Shown here: positions 7,297 through 15,505 of the stretch, piece by piece | Layout of the letters: every line of letters begins with the position of its first letter | Numbering within the stretch: position 1 is the stretch's first letter | NCBI GenBank assembly: GCA_020073265.1 | Contig: JAIQFN010000058.1 | Coordinates: 1-37,199 of the forward strand | Source: Terriglobia bacterium | GTDB taxonomy: Bacteria > Acidobacteriota > Terriglobia > Bryobacterales > Bryobacteraceae | DNA: 37,199 nt | Reading direction: 5' to 3' | Translations under genes and position numbers: made by a program | Notes under the pieces: generated by a model | Database searches by the model: none | Told to the model about the DNA's origin: nothing | Seen by the model: the letters and a program-made list of their open reading frames with translations, nothing else

Positions 7297-8122
7297 GATC
7301 GAGCAACTGTTCGACGAAAAGCCTCAGTCTTATTCCGACGAACATTTCCGGCTGTTCGAGCGTTTCAAGAACGCGCTGAACGCCGGCGCAATCCGATCCG
7401 CACAACCCGACCCAATGGCGAAAACCGGATGGCGCGTGAACGCGTGGGTGAAGAAAGGCATCCTGATCGGTTTCCGCATGGGCGCAGTGGTGGACATGTC
7501 GGTCAACGCGACGCGGCAGCCCTGGTTCGACAAAGCCACGTTTCCGGTGCAACGCATCACCGCCGATCGCGGCATTCGCATCGTGCCCGGCGGCTCCAGC
7601 ATTCGCGACGGCTGCTACATCGGGCGCGGCGTCACCTGCATGCCGCCGATGTACATCAACACCGGAAGCTGGGTGGGCGACGGCACCATGGTGGATTCGC
7701 ACGCGCTCGTTGGAAGCTGCGCGCAGGTCGGCGTGAATTGTCACATCTCGGCGGCGGCGCAGATCGGCGGCGTGCTCGAACCGGTAGGCGCGCTGCCGGT
7801 GATCATCGAAGACGAAGTCATGATGGGCGGCAACTCCGGCGTGTACGAAGGAACGGTGGTGAAGCGCCGCGTCGTACTCGGCTCGGGTGTCATCCTGAAC
7901 CGGTCGACTCCGGTGTACGACATCGTGCAGGGAGGAATCCATCGGGCCACCGATGGCGAGCCGCTGGTGATTCCGGAAGACGCCGTCGTAGTGGCCGGCT
8001 CGCGCGCCATCACCAAGGGACGGGGCCACGAATGGGGCCTCTCCGTTTATACGCCGGTCATCATCAAGTATCGCGACTCGAAGACCGATACGCGGATTCA
8101 GCTCGAGGATTTGCTCAGGTAG
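7286..8122 (+). CDS. dapD: Tetrahydrodipicolinate N-succinyltransferase
   Basis: This 278-residue protein transfers succinyl from succinyl-CoA to tetrahydrodipicolinate. It has an alpha-helical N-terminus, then left-handed beta-helix hexapeptide repeats from about residue 95 to 210 (for example 'VGVNCHISAAAQIGG', 'VIIEDEVMMGGNSGVYEG', 'VVLGSGVILN'), and a C-terminal arm ending in 'YTPVIIKYRD'. Length matches E. coli DapD (about 274). With dapE at the head of the operon it shows that the succinylase branch is used. It overlaps dapA by 11 nt at its start, and its last 25 nt overlap the 3' end of the opposite-strand glycosyltransferase gene. Confidence 0.95.
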   Translation: MQSEIEQLFDEKPQSYSDEHFRLFERFKNALNAGAIRSAQPDPMAKTGWRVNAWVKKGILIGFRMGAVVDMSVNATRQPWFDKATFPVQRITADRGIRIVPGGSSIRDGCYIGRGVTCMPPMYINTGSWVGDGTMVDSHALVGSCAQVGVNCHISAAAQIGGVLEPVGALPVIIEDEVMMGGNSGVYEGTVVKRRVVLGSGVILNRSTPVYDIVQGGIHRATDGEPLVIPEDAVVVAGSRAITKGRGHEWGLSVYTPVIIKYRDSKTDTRIQLEDLLR

Positions 8123-9153
8123 TCGAGCGTCGCGCGAGCGCACTTTTCCCAACTGAAGTCGGCCGCGCGGCGTTGGGCTGGTTCGGTTGAGAGTGTGCCG
8201 CTCGCAAGCATCAGAAGTGCGTCGCGGATCTGCGCGTCGCTCGATGGGTCGAAGTAGTGGACTGCGTCGCCGGCGATCTCACGCAACGGCGGAATGTCGG
8301 AGCAGGCCACTGGAACGCCCGCCGCCATGGCCTCCAGCACCGGCATTCCGAAGCCTTCGAACGTCGAAGGATAAATGAAGCCGCGCGCGCCGCGAAACAG
8401 CTCGTACAATTCCTCGCGTGGAATCCAGCCTGTGATTCGCACCGAGCGGCCCGCGAGCCTCTCCACTTCGGCGGCCGCGAATCCGCGCACTCCGGTGATG
8501 ACCAGCGGCGGCGCGTCTTTGAGTTGCGCGTGGACCGCGAGCATCCGGTCGAGATTCTTGTGCGGGTGCGAAGTGGAAGCGCACAGCAAGTAGTCACGCG
8601 GCTGGCGGCGCTTTGCGATCTCGAAGAACTGCCGCTCCACGCCGTGATGGATCACTTCGGCGGACCGTCCGTAGTAGCGCTCGAGATCGACGCGCGTCGG
8701 GCCCGATACGGCGATCAAGCCTCGCGAGCGCCGCGCCGAGGACCACAGAAAGAACTGCCAGAAGGGAAGGTCGAACCAGCGGAAGTATTCCGGATGGCGC
8801 TTGTGCTGCAGGTCATGAAACACCGTCACCATCGGGCATCCGCATAGGATCGGCGCGGTGAACCCGGGATTGAACAGAACGTCGAGCTTGTGCCGCCGCA
8901 CGGAGAAGGGCAGAGCGAGTTGTTCCCACAGAATGCGCGCCGGACGCAGTGACGCGTGAACCGGCTGAGGAACGGGCGTGAAATTCGGCTTGGCCGGAAC
9001 CAGATCGAGGCCAGCTTCAAGATTGGTGAACACGACGTATTGATTGGTCGAATCGATGTCCGCGAGCGCGCGCAGCAGATTGCGAAGATAGATCTCGGTG
9101 CCGCCGACACCGCCCGGGATCAGGTACAGCGCGTTGACGCCGATGCGCAGCAT
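8098..9153 (-). CDS. Family 4 (GT-B) glycosyltransferase
   Basis: This 351-residue glycosyltransferase has an N-terminal acceptor domain (IPGGVGGTEIYLRNLL, about 12-27) and a C-terminal nucleotide-sugar domain. The latter contains 'STSHPHKNLDRML' (about 193-205) and the E-x7-E motif E266...E274 within EGFGMPVLEAMAAG. This is typical of mannosyl- or glucosyltransferases acting in the cytoplasm on lipid-linked or capsular glycans. It is the last gene of a five-gene minus-strand operon and starts directly after the stop of the TPR membrane protein, with no gap. Its tail overlaps dapD. The sugar specificity is unknown. Confidence 0.9.
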   Translation of the reverse strand: MLRIGVNALYLIPGGVGGTEIYLRNLLRALADIDSTNQYVVFTNLEAGLDLVPAKPNFTPVPQPVHASLRPARILWEQLALPFSVRRHKLDVLFNPGFTAPILCGCPMVTVFHDLQHKRHPEYFRWFDLPFWQFFLWSSARRSRGLIAVSGPTRVDLERYYGRSAEVIHHGVERQFFEIAKRRQPRDYLLCASTSHPHKNLDRMLAVHAQLKDAPPLVITGVRGFAAAEVERLAGRSVRITGWIPREELYELFRGARGFIYPSTFEGFGMPVLEAMAAGVPVACSDIPPLREIAGDAVHYFDPSSDAQIRDALLMLASGTLSTEPAQRRAADFSWEKCARATLDYLSKSSS

Positions 9154-10878
9154 CTATTGGCTGACGCGCGCCAGTGCATCGCGAGCCACCTGAAGTTGCG
9201 AATTGAGCGACAGCGCGTGCCGGTACTCGTCAGCGGCTTGCGCCTTGTTGCCCTGCTGTTCGTAAACGTTGCCGCGCGTGTAATAGGTCATGGCGAACCT
9301 GGAATTCAGGTGTTGCGCCGTGGCCAGCGCATCCAGCGCTTCCGGATACTTGCCCATTTTGCCGTAGACCATGCCGATCTGCGAGTACACGTGGGACGTC
9401 CGCTCGAGCGCGGCGGCTTGCTTCAGCTTGTCGAGCGCCAGGTCGAGTTTTCCCGCGGCGTCATAGGCCAGCCCCCAATCGATCAGCAGCTCGTAGGTCG
9501 GTTTTCCCAGCTCCGCCACTTTTCCAAACTGCTCGATGGCGTCGCCGTTGTCTCCGGCGTTGAAGTAAGCGAAGGCAAGCTGGAAGCGCGGGCGGTATTT
9601 GTCGGGCGACTTCGAGACGCTGTCCTTCCACAGGTCGATGGAGCTGCCCCACAATTCGTTCCTCTGATACGTGGCCGCTGCTTCGGCCAGCAGGACCACG
9701 CTCAGCGCCGCTATCAGGGTGGTCCGGGTGGCTTTCCACCGCGCGAGGAAATCCACGGCGATGAACAACAGGCCGATGAACGGCAGATACAGCCGGCGCT
9801 CGGCGAACACGTCGTTGATCGGCACGAATGACGAGGTCGGCGCGAGCAAAAGCAGGAAGGTGAACCAGCCGTAGGACGCGATGGGAAAGCGGCGACGGTA
9901 GATCCACGCCAGCACAGTGACTGCGAGCAGGCCGATCAGACCGATGATCGCGCCGTGTTCCAGCACCGTGTGCGAGACGGCAACGTCGGGGTCCACGTTC
10001 TGGCCGATCGGGAGCAGGAACATCCCGATGTACTCCCAAATGACGCGGCACTGGGTGAAGAAGTATTGATACCAGGTGAAGTCCTTGACGCCGAAGCCCG
10101 CGGTTGTCGCGCCCTTGAGCACGCTCAACACGAAAGCGAACGCCGCCAGACTGCCGATCACGATGGGAATGTACAAGCGCCAGTTGCGCCGGATGCCGGA
10201 CAGCGAGAAGCCGGGATTCCAGTAGTAATCGGTCAAAAGCAGTACTGCGGGCAGCACTGCAGTGTGCTCTTTGGACGCGACCGCCGCGCCGAACAGCGCG
10301 AGAACCGCGATCGCACGCGCGAAGGAGACCTGCTCTCCGCCGTGATACAGAAAAACGACGAACGCCGCCAGCACCCAGAACACGCTGAGCGTCTCCGAGC
10401 GGCTGGCGATGTAGCTCACCGACTCGGTCTGCAGCGGGTGCAGCAAAAACAACCCCGCCGCGAAAATCGAAAGCGCGCCGTTCTTCCACGCTTCGACGCG
10501 CGCCCAGCTCAGCACCTTGCGCGCCGCGAGCAGAATCAGGCCGCCGTTCAGGAAATGCAAGACGACATTGAACAGGTGATAGCCGAAGGTGTCCTGGTTG
10601 CCAGCGCTCTGGTAGTTGAGCCAGAAGCTGAACATCAGCAGCGGGCGCAGGCCCTTGACCCAGGCGCTTAGAGCGGGATTCACCGACGCGGCCATGTACG
10701 GCAGGTAGCTGTCGTCGAGCAGGAAGGGTCCATGGATGGCGGGCCAATACACTTCGAAGACGGCGAACAGCGCGATCAGGAATCCAACGGCGTACGGCCA
10801 ATATCGCGGCTGCGCTGGAGGCTGGACCGCGACCGCAACCGGCGTGGACTGCTTCGGCCGTTTTGACTTAGCGCTCAT
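9154..10878 (-). CDS. TMTC-like GT-C membrane glycosyltransferase with C-terminal TPRs
   Basis: This is a 574-residue polytopic membrane protein with about ten hydrophobic segments between residues 25 and 410, followed by TPR repeats (about 425-570; for example 'RFQLAFAYFNAGDNGDAIEQFGKV' split over two helices). The first periplasmic loop has PFLLDD with acidic residues D55-D56, the catalytic-type acidic pair of GT-C/PMT-related enzymes that use polyprenyl-phosphate sugars. The overall layout resembles the TMTC O-mannosyltransferases. It overlaps the upstream DUF2304 gene by 11 nt and abuts the GT4 gene. I infer transfer of a lipid-linked sugar outside the cytoplasmic membrane, perhaps onto protein. 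Confidence 0.82.
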   Translation of the reverse strand: MSAKSKRPKQSTPVAVAVQPPAQPRYWPYAVGFLIALFAVFEVYWPAIHGPFLLDDSYLPYMAASVNPALSAWVKGLRPLLMFSFWLNYQSAGNQDTFGYHLFNVVLHFLNGGLILLAARKVLSWARVEAWKNGALSIFAAGLFLLHPLQTESVSYIASRSETLSVFWVLAAFVVFLYHGGEQVSFARAIAVLALFGAAVASKEHTAVLPAVLLLTDYYWNPGFSLSGIRRNWRLYIPIVIGSLAAFAFVLSVLKGATTAGFGVKDFTWYQYFFTQCRVIWEYIGMFLLPIGQNVDPDVAVSHTVLEHGAIIGLIGLLAVTVLAWIYRRRFPIASYGWFTFLLLLAPTSSFVPINDVFAERRLYLPFIGLLFIAVDFLARWKATRTTLIAALSVVLLAEAAATYQRNELWGSSIDLWKDSVSKSPDKYRPRFQLAFAYFNAGDNGDAIEQFGKVAELGKPTYELLIDWGLAYDAAGKLDLALDKLKQAAALERTSHVYSQIGMVYGKMGKYPEALDALATAQHLNSRFAMTYYTRGNVYEQQGNKAQAADEYRHALSLNSQLQVARDALARVSQ

Positions 10879-11215
10879 TCCGATCCTGCAACTGAAATTC
10901 GACGATCGCCAGACGCTGTGCCATGGCGATGTTGGCGTCCTTCAAGTCCGAGATCACCACCGAAAGGCGGTAGATCACTACGACGAAGATGCAGGAGACC
11001 AGAAGGAACAGCGCCAGGGGCGGGTAGGTGAGGCCGAGCTGGTCGGAGATCCAGTTGAGCAGCGGGCGCGAGCGCGACAGCAGCAGCAGGATAGCGGCCG
11101 CCGCCAGCCAGCTCACCGAGTACTCGACGCGAATGTGCGAGCGCCGGACGGAGAACAGCACCGCCGCCATCAAGGCGAGGCTCAGAATGGTCACCGCGTT
11201 CAACAAGCGTTCCAT
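10868..11215 (-). CDS. DUF2304-family small membrane protein
   Basis: This 115-residue protein has three predicted membrane helices (about 3-22, 33-50 and 65-88) and a charged, helical C-terminal tail (SDLKDANIAMAQRLAIVEFQ). The pattern, including 'FSVRRSHIRVEYSVSW', matches DUF2304 proteins. These are regularly encoded next to dolichol-phosphate-mannose-synthase-like GT2 enzymes and are thought to work with them. Here it lies 3 nt after such a GT2 and overlaps the TMTC-like gene by 11 nt. It may anchor the synthase to the membrane or help flip its product. No direct function is known. Confidence 0.82.
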   Translation of the reverse strand: MERLLNAVTILSLALMAAVLFSVRRSHIRVEYSVSWLAAAAILLLLSRSRPLLNWISDQLGLTYPPLALFLLVSCIFVVVIYRLSVVISDLKDANIAMAQRLAIVEFQLQDRNER

Positions 11216-11218
11216 GGA

Positions 11219-11950
11219 TTATTGATTCCTCTGGCGGCCTTCAAACTTCAGGATGTTCACAAACACACCCAGCAGAACGTGGATGATGTAATACAGCGAT
11301 TTTACCGCGGTGATGGTGCTCCGGCCGGCCTGGCGCGGCCGCATCCGGCAAGGCACTTCTTGGAAGCGGAAGCGCTTGCGCTGCAGAACCACCAGCGCCT
11401 CGATCTCGGGATACTCGAGCGGGAAGCTCTTGCTGAACACTTGCAGAGCTTCGCGATTTACGCCCACGAAGCCGGAGGTGGGATCGCGGACCGGCTGCCC
11501 CAGAATCGGGCGCAGCACCAGGCGGAAAACCCAGATGCCGATGGCCCGCACCGCGCTGGTGTGCTCGCCGTTGTTCTGATAGAAGCGCGAGCCGATCACC
11601 ATGTGGCAGCCGGTGCTGCGCAGCACCTTGAGCAGGTCGGGAATGTAGCGCGGATCGTGCTGCCCGTCTCCGTCAACGCGGATCACGTAGTCGTAGCCGA
11701 GTTCATACGCCAGTTTGTATCCGGCCTGAACGCAGCCGCCCAGGCCCAGATGGTAAGGCAGGCGGAGCACCTCGGCGCCGGCTTCGGTAGCACGGTCGCA
11801 GGTGGCGTCTTTGGATGCGTCGTCCACCACCAGCACCGGGGCGTTGGGAACGACCTGGCGGACCTCATGGACGACATTGCCGATGGCGCCGGCTTCGTTG
11901 AACGCCGGGATCAGGATCAGCAGGTTGTCCGCGCCGCGCGATGGTTTCAC
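11219..11950 (-). CDS. GT2 glycosyltransferase, polyprenyl-phosphate sugar synthase type
   Basis: This 243-residue GT-A protein begins 'LILIPAFNEAGAIGNVV' with the nucleotide-sugar DD pair D43-D44 (VVDDAS) and the metal-binding DxD at D93/D95 (RVDGDGQHDP). It ends with an arginine-rich 'CRMRPRQAGRSTI' acceptor segment and a C-terminal hydrophobic stretch. It resembles dolichol/undecaprenyl-phosphate mannose or glucose synthases. I start at GTG 11950 because it overlaps the stop of the preceding gene in a GTGA junction and because the sequence upstream in this frame has low-complexity, non-homologous character. Its product is the expected donor for the TMTC-like enzyme downstream. Confidence 0.9.
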   Translation of the reverse strand: MKPSRGADNLLILIPAFNEAGAIGNVVHEVRQVVPNAPVLVVDDASKDATCDRATEAGAEVLRLPYHLGLGGCVQAGYKLAYELGYDYVIRVDGDGQHDPRYIPDLLKVLRSTGCHMVIGSRFYQNNGEHTSAVRAIGIWVFRLVLRPILGQPVRDPTSGFVGVNREALQVFSKSFPLEYPEIEALVVLQRKRFRFQEVPCRMRPRQAGRSTITAVKSLYYIIHVLLGVFVNILKFEGRQRNQ

Positions 11951-12966
11951 AATGCAGCCACCTGGCGCGGTGAGATTGAGAAGCGGCGGATCAGGCGACG
12001 GAACTGTTTTGTGGTGAGGCGCTGCTTCCTGAGGCGGCGCTGTTTCCATAGAGCCGGGAAGCGGCGGACCAATTCCAGGTTGGCTCTGAGCACGTAAAGC
12101 GCGAGCCGGCTGCCGGGGTTGCCCGCGCGTTGGAACTCGGCGGCTTTTCCTCGGCCCTGCATGGCGAGAACGGCGTGCCAGAAGTAGCGGGCCAGCGAGT
12201 AGAACGGCGCGAGCAGCAGATCGGGCATGGGGAAATTCTTCACCACCAGGAACAGCCGATTGCGTTCGACATAATATGCTTTCAGCGCCGACGCTTTTCC
12301 GGCCGAGTGCGAATAGCGATGCTCCACCACCGCATCCGGCACGTACAAGCATTCCCACGCCGCCCAGCGGGCGCGCAAGCCCAGATCCGTATCCTCACAG
12401 TATAGAAAGAAACTCTCGTCGAACAGGCCGATTTCTTCCAGCATTTCGCGGCGGTAGAAGGCGGCGCAACCGCTCGGCAGCAGGGCTTCCTGAGGGCGCG
12501 CGTAAGAATCCGGCGATTCCAGATGGCCGCGCTGCTTGCTGCTGCCGTCCAGACACAGCAGCATTCCGGCGGAGTCGAGGCGCCCGTCGCCGGCCAGACC
12601 GATCTGCGGCGCGCACATACCGACGTCCGGGCGCGGCTCGATGGCGGCGAGCAAAGCCTCGAGCCAATGCGGATGCGCGGTGGCGTCGTCGTTCAACACG
12701 GCGAGGAATGGCGCGCGCGAGTCCCGGAAAGCCTGATTCACCGCGGCGCCGAAGCCGACGTTGCGATCGTTCGCGATCACGCGCACTCGGCCGCGCGGAG
12801 TGACGGCGCGACGGCCGCTGTTGTCGACCACGATCACTTCAAAATCCGAGAAAGTCTGGTTGTCCAAAGACTCCAAGCAATCGCTCAGCGTTTCGTCGGC
12901 GGCGAGCGTGGGCACAACGACAGTCACTCGCGGGTGGACTTCGCCGGGGCCAGGGTCGGGTGCCAT
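11947..12966 (-). CDS. GT2 glycosyltransferase, rhamnosyltransferase-like
   Basis: This 339-residue GT-A glycosyltransferase has 'VTVVVPTLAADETLSDCLESL' (split motif, about 14-34), the DNS motif at 48-50, the metal-site acidic pair D93-D94 (VLNDDATAHPHW) and a later 'FDESFFLYCEDTDLGLR' with the catalytic-type E-D-x-D segment. It matches WcaA/RfbF-like rhamnosyltransferases that extend lipopolysaccharide or capsule chains. A C-terminal extension (about 250-339) contains basic residues and possibly an amphipathic helix. It is the first gene of the operon, divergent from the propeller protein at 13002, with only 35 nt between starts. Confidence 0.88.
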   Translation of the reverse strand: MAPDPGPGEVHPRVTVVVPTLAADETLSDCLESLDNQTFSDFEVIVVDNSGRRAVTPRGRVRVIANDRNVGFGAAVNQAFRDSRAPFLAVLNDDATAHPHWLEALLAAIEPRPDVGMCAPQIGLAGDGRLDSAGMLLCLDGSSKQRGHLESPDSYARPQEALLPSGCAAFYRREMLEEIGLFDESFFLYCEDTDLGLRARWAAWECLYVPDAVVEHRYSHSAGKASALKAYYVERNRLFLVVKNFPMPDLLLAPFYSLARYFWHAVLAMQGRGKAAEFQRAGNPGSRLALYVLRANLELVRRFPALWKQRRLRKQRLTTKQFRRLIRRFSISPRQVAAL

Positions 12967-13001
12967 TTCAGGTTGTGCTTCGCCTGCGTTACGATGGACG
13001 T

Positions 13002-14003
13002 TTGCATAGAACCATCCTTATTATTCTCGTCGCCGGGAGCGGGTTCGCGCAAACCGCGCATCTGGACAATATAAAGCAATTGACGTTCGGCGGGCAGAAC
13101 GCCGAGGCTTACTGGGCGCCGGACGGCAAGCGGCTGATCTTCCAGTCGACGCGCGACAAGCTGGGGTGCGACCAGATTTTCATCATGAACGCGGACGGGT
13201 CGAACCAGCACATGGTGTCGACCGGCCAGGGCGTCACGACTTGCGGATATTTCCTGCCTGACAACCAGCACATTCTGTACGCATCGACGCACGAGTCGGG
13301 CGCCGCGTGTCCTGCGCCGGCCGATCGCAGCAAGGGCTACGTGTGGGCGGTGTATCCGGGGTTTGAAATTTATCTCGCGACCGACGATGGAAAGATTCTC
13401 AAGAAACTGGCCACCGCGCCTGGCTATGACGCCGAAGCCACGGTGAATTTCAAGAGCGGGAAGATCGTGTACACGTCCATGCAGTCAGGCGACCTGGATC
13501 TATGGACCATGAATTCGGATGGGTCGGCGAAGAAGCAGATCACCAAGACCGAAGGCTACGACGGCGGGGCGGTGTTTTCGCGGGACGGCAAGAAGCTGGC
13601 CTGGCGCGCCAATCATCCCGCCACGCCGGAGGCGCGGAAACAGTACCGCGACCTGCTGGCCGACAATCTGACGTCGCCGATGAAGATGGAGCTGATGGTG
13701 GCGGAGGCCGACGGGAGCAAAGCGCACGCGATTACCAAGTTCGGCTGCGCCGCTTTCGCGCCCACGTTTACTCCGGACGGCAAGAAGATTCTGTTCGCGT
13801 CGAACAAACACGATTGCGACGGCCGCAAGTTCGAGCTGTACCTGGTCAACGCGGATGGCACGGGCCTGGAGCAGGTGACCGATTTCGGGGGCTTCACCGC
13901 GTTTCCGGAATTTTCGCCGGACGGCAAGAAGATCGTGTTCGCTTCCGACCGTAACGCGAAAGAGCGGTACGAGTTCAATATCTTTACCGCCGACTGGAAG
14001 TAG
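13002..14003 (+). CDS. Secreted TolB-like (PD40) beta-propeller protein
   Basis: This 333-residue exported protein contains repeated WD40-like PD40 blades: 'AYWAPDGKRLIFQSTRD', 'NADGS', 'GAVFSRDGKKLAWRAN', 'TFTPDGKKILFASNK', 'EFSPDGKKIVFASDR'. Such propellers bind partner proteins or ligands in the periplasm. I prefer the TTG at 13002 because it yields a compact signal peptide (MHRTILIILVAGSGFAQ). An ATG at 12960 is in frame, but it would overlap the divergent gene start and give a long charged leader. A TACGAT -10-like hexamer sits 6 nt before this TTG. The next gene starts 24 nt downstream and may be co-transcribed. Confidence 0.85.
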   Translation: MHRTILIILVAGSGFAQTAHLDNIKQLTFGGQNAEAYWAPDGKRLIFQSTRDKLGCDQIFIMNADGSNQHMVSTGQGVTTCGYFLPDNQHILYASTHESGAACPAPADRSKGYVWAVYPGFEIYLATDDGKILKKLATAPGYDAEATVNFKSGKIVYTSMQSGDLDLWTMNSDGSAKKQITKTEGYDGGAVFSRDGKKLAWRANHPATPEARKQYRDLLADNLTSPMKMELMVAEADGSKAHAITKFGCAAFAPTFTPDGKKILFASNKHDCDGRKFELYLVNADGTGLEQVTDFGGFTAFPEFSPDGKKIVFASDRNAKERYEFNIFTADWK

Positions 14004-14026
14004 ATATTTCTCCCAACATTCTGCAG

Positions 14027-14755
14027 TTGCTGAAGGAGCACCGGTTCGACCAGGCTGTTCCGCTGGTGGAGAGCGCGCTGCGCGAAGCGGCCGCCCAGTC
14101 GCCCGAGCGTCTGGCCGAAGTTGCGCGCGGCGTGGTCGCCTGGAGGGGAATCTTCGCGAAGGCCAGCGAGGAAGCCGCATCGGAGTCGTACTTCCGGGCG
14201 GTCCACAGGGTGCTCGCGGAACTCGCGGGTCCCGAATCGCCCGCAGCCATGGCGGCGGCCGAGAACCTTGCCGGCATTCTTGGATCGCTTGGCCAGACGG
14301 ACGAAGCCATCGCGCTGCGCGAGAAAGTGCTCGACCACGTGAGCCGGCGCTTCCCGGCCGATGATCCGCGCGTGATGCAGGTGCGCGACGGACTGGCGTT
14401 TCTCTATCGCCGCGCGGGGCATGAAGCCAAGGTGACCGAACTCTTCGCCAGCGTCACGTTGTGCGAGCATCTGGCTTCGGCGGAGCGATACATCCTCGGC
14501 CAAGGCGCCAAGGTGGTTTCCTGCTGCCAGCCTTGGTCGGAGAACTGCCACATCTGGGTGTACTTCGACGCGCTGCTGGATTGCGAGCGGCTGGTGCAGG
14601 GTCTGAAGCTCGATGCGTGCGTGGTAATTCACGATCATCGCGGAACGCACGAGGGCAGCGAGCGCGGCCTGGTGTGCAACATCCACCACGATGCGCTGAT
14701 GGGACCACATCCGTCGGATGCGGCGCCGCAGGTGAAGACCATCACGCTAGCTTGA
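14027..14755 (+). CDS. TPR protein with His/Cys-rich C-terminal domain of unknown function
   Basis: This protein has about 242 residues. Residues 1-140 form TPR-like helical pairs ('NLAGILGSLGQTDEAIALREKVL'-type, split). The remainder is unusual: 'VSCCQPWSENCHIW' (165-178), then 'VVIHDHRGTHEGSERG' (199-214) and 'VCNIHHDALMGPH' (216-228). Seven cysteines lie between residue 145 and 217, and H202, H204, H208, H220 and H221 could bind metal. I do not recognise a named domain. The start is uncertain: TTG 14027 is used, while the open frame continues upstream through ATT/CTG codons. It follows the propeller gene by 23 nt with no signal peptide, so it is probably cytoplasmic. Confidence 0.72.
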   Translation: MLKEHRFDQAVPLVESALREAAAQSPERLAEVARGVVAWRGIFAKASEEAASESYFRAVHRVLAELAGPESPAAMAAAENLAGILGSLGQTDEAIALREKVLDHVSRRFPADDPRVMQVRDGLAFLYRRAGHEAKVTELFASVTLCEHLASAERYILGQGAKVVSCCQPWSENCHIWVYFDALLDCERLVQGLKLDACVVIHDHRGTHEGSERGLVCNIHHDALMGPHPSDAAPQVKTITLA

Positions 14756-14823
14756 TCGTCCGGCGTATCGGTGGTCCGATGCGCCAGCCGGCTTTGCGAT
14801 ATGCTTATGGGCGAGGAGTGTCT

Positions 14824-15462
14824 ATGCGCAAACTGTCTATTGCGTTTTTGGCAGTTGTTTTAGCCGCTACCTGCTCGGCGCAAAGCCGTGGGGGGTCCCA
14901 CGGTGGCTTCGGAGGACGAGGCTCGGGTGGCGGTGGTTTCCATGGAGGCGGTAGTTTCCGCGGCGGTGGTTCGATGGGCGGATTCCGCGGCGGTGGTAGT
15001 TTTGGTGGCGGAGGTGCGTTCCGCGGCGGTGGTTCGTTCCGTGGCGGTGGCAGCTTCCGCGGGGGCGGGGCTTTCCGGGGCGGTAATTTCCGCGGCGGAT
15101 TCCGCGGCGGGCGCTTCTTCGGAGGTAACAGCTTCGCGTTCGGCCTGGGCTTCGGGTACTCGCCTTGGTTCTGGCCGGATTACGACTGGGGTTATGGTTA
15201 TCCCGGATATTACGGGTACCCATCTTATAACTACGGATACCCATATTCGTACGGATACCCGTACGATCCTTATTCGTACGATCCCTACGGCTATCCGTAC
15301 CCGTACATCTCCGATCCGGCGCCGCCGCGGGCGCCTGCCGTAGCTCCGATCGCGAATCGGAGAAGCGATCCACCGCCGCCGGCTGCGAGCAACAATCTTG
15401 CCGACGGCCGCTGGCATCGTTTCAGCGAAACGCAGGTAGTGGCGCAGTCGAGTTCGCGATAG
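14824..15462 (+). CDS. Secreted Gly/Phe/Arg-rich and Tyr/Pro-rich repeat protein
   Basis: This is a 212-residue protein with a signal peptide (MRKLSIAFLAVVLAATCSA). Residues 21-101 are almost only Gly, Phe, Arg and Ser in (F-R-G-G-G-S)-like repeats. Residues 118-162 are Tyr/Pro/Gly-rich (YGYP-type), and the last 50 are Pro/Ala/Ser-rich. The DNA shows matching tandem repeats of TTCCGCGGCGGTGGT at about 14955-15110. Such low-complexity proteins are often surface or matrix-associated; no enzymatic role is visible. GAGGAG at 14813-14818 lies 5 nt before the ATG, which fixes this start over the longer upstream open frame. Confidence 0.82.
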   Translation: MRKLSIAFLAVVLAATCSAQSRGGSHGGFGGRGSGGGGFHGGGSFRGGGSMGGFRGGGSFGGGGAFRGGGSFRGGGSFRGGGAFRGGNFRGGFRGGRFFGGNSFAFGLGFGYSPWFWPDYDWGYGYPGYYGYPSYNYGYPYSYGYPYDPYSYDPYGYPYPYISDPAPPRAPAVAPIANRRSDPPPPAASNNLADGRWHRFSETQVVAQSSSR

Positions 15463-15505
15463 CAAGCGCGCCGGGCGCCGCGCAATCTGGTATACCTGAT
15501 TGCTT

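Noticed and set aside
10736-12097. 453-codon plus-strand open frame across the glycosylation operon
   Set aside because: It is antisense to four well-supported genes and shows His/Arg/Gln-rich shadow composition.
14818-14880. Lipobox reading of the LAATC segment in the Gly-rich protein
   Set aside because: Thr at the position before Cys does not fit the lipobox, so ordinary signal peptidase I cleavage is more likely.
14920-15110. Tandem repeats that could suggest a CRISPR array
   Set aside because: The units are in-frame codons of a Gly-rich protein without unique spacers.
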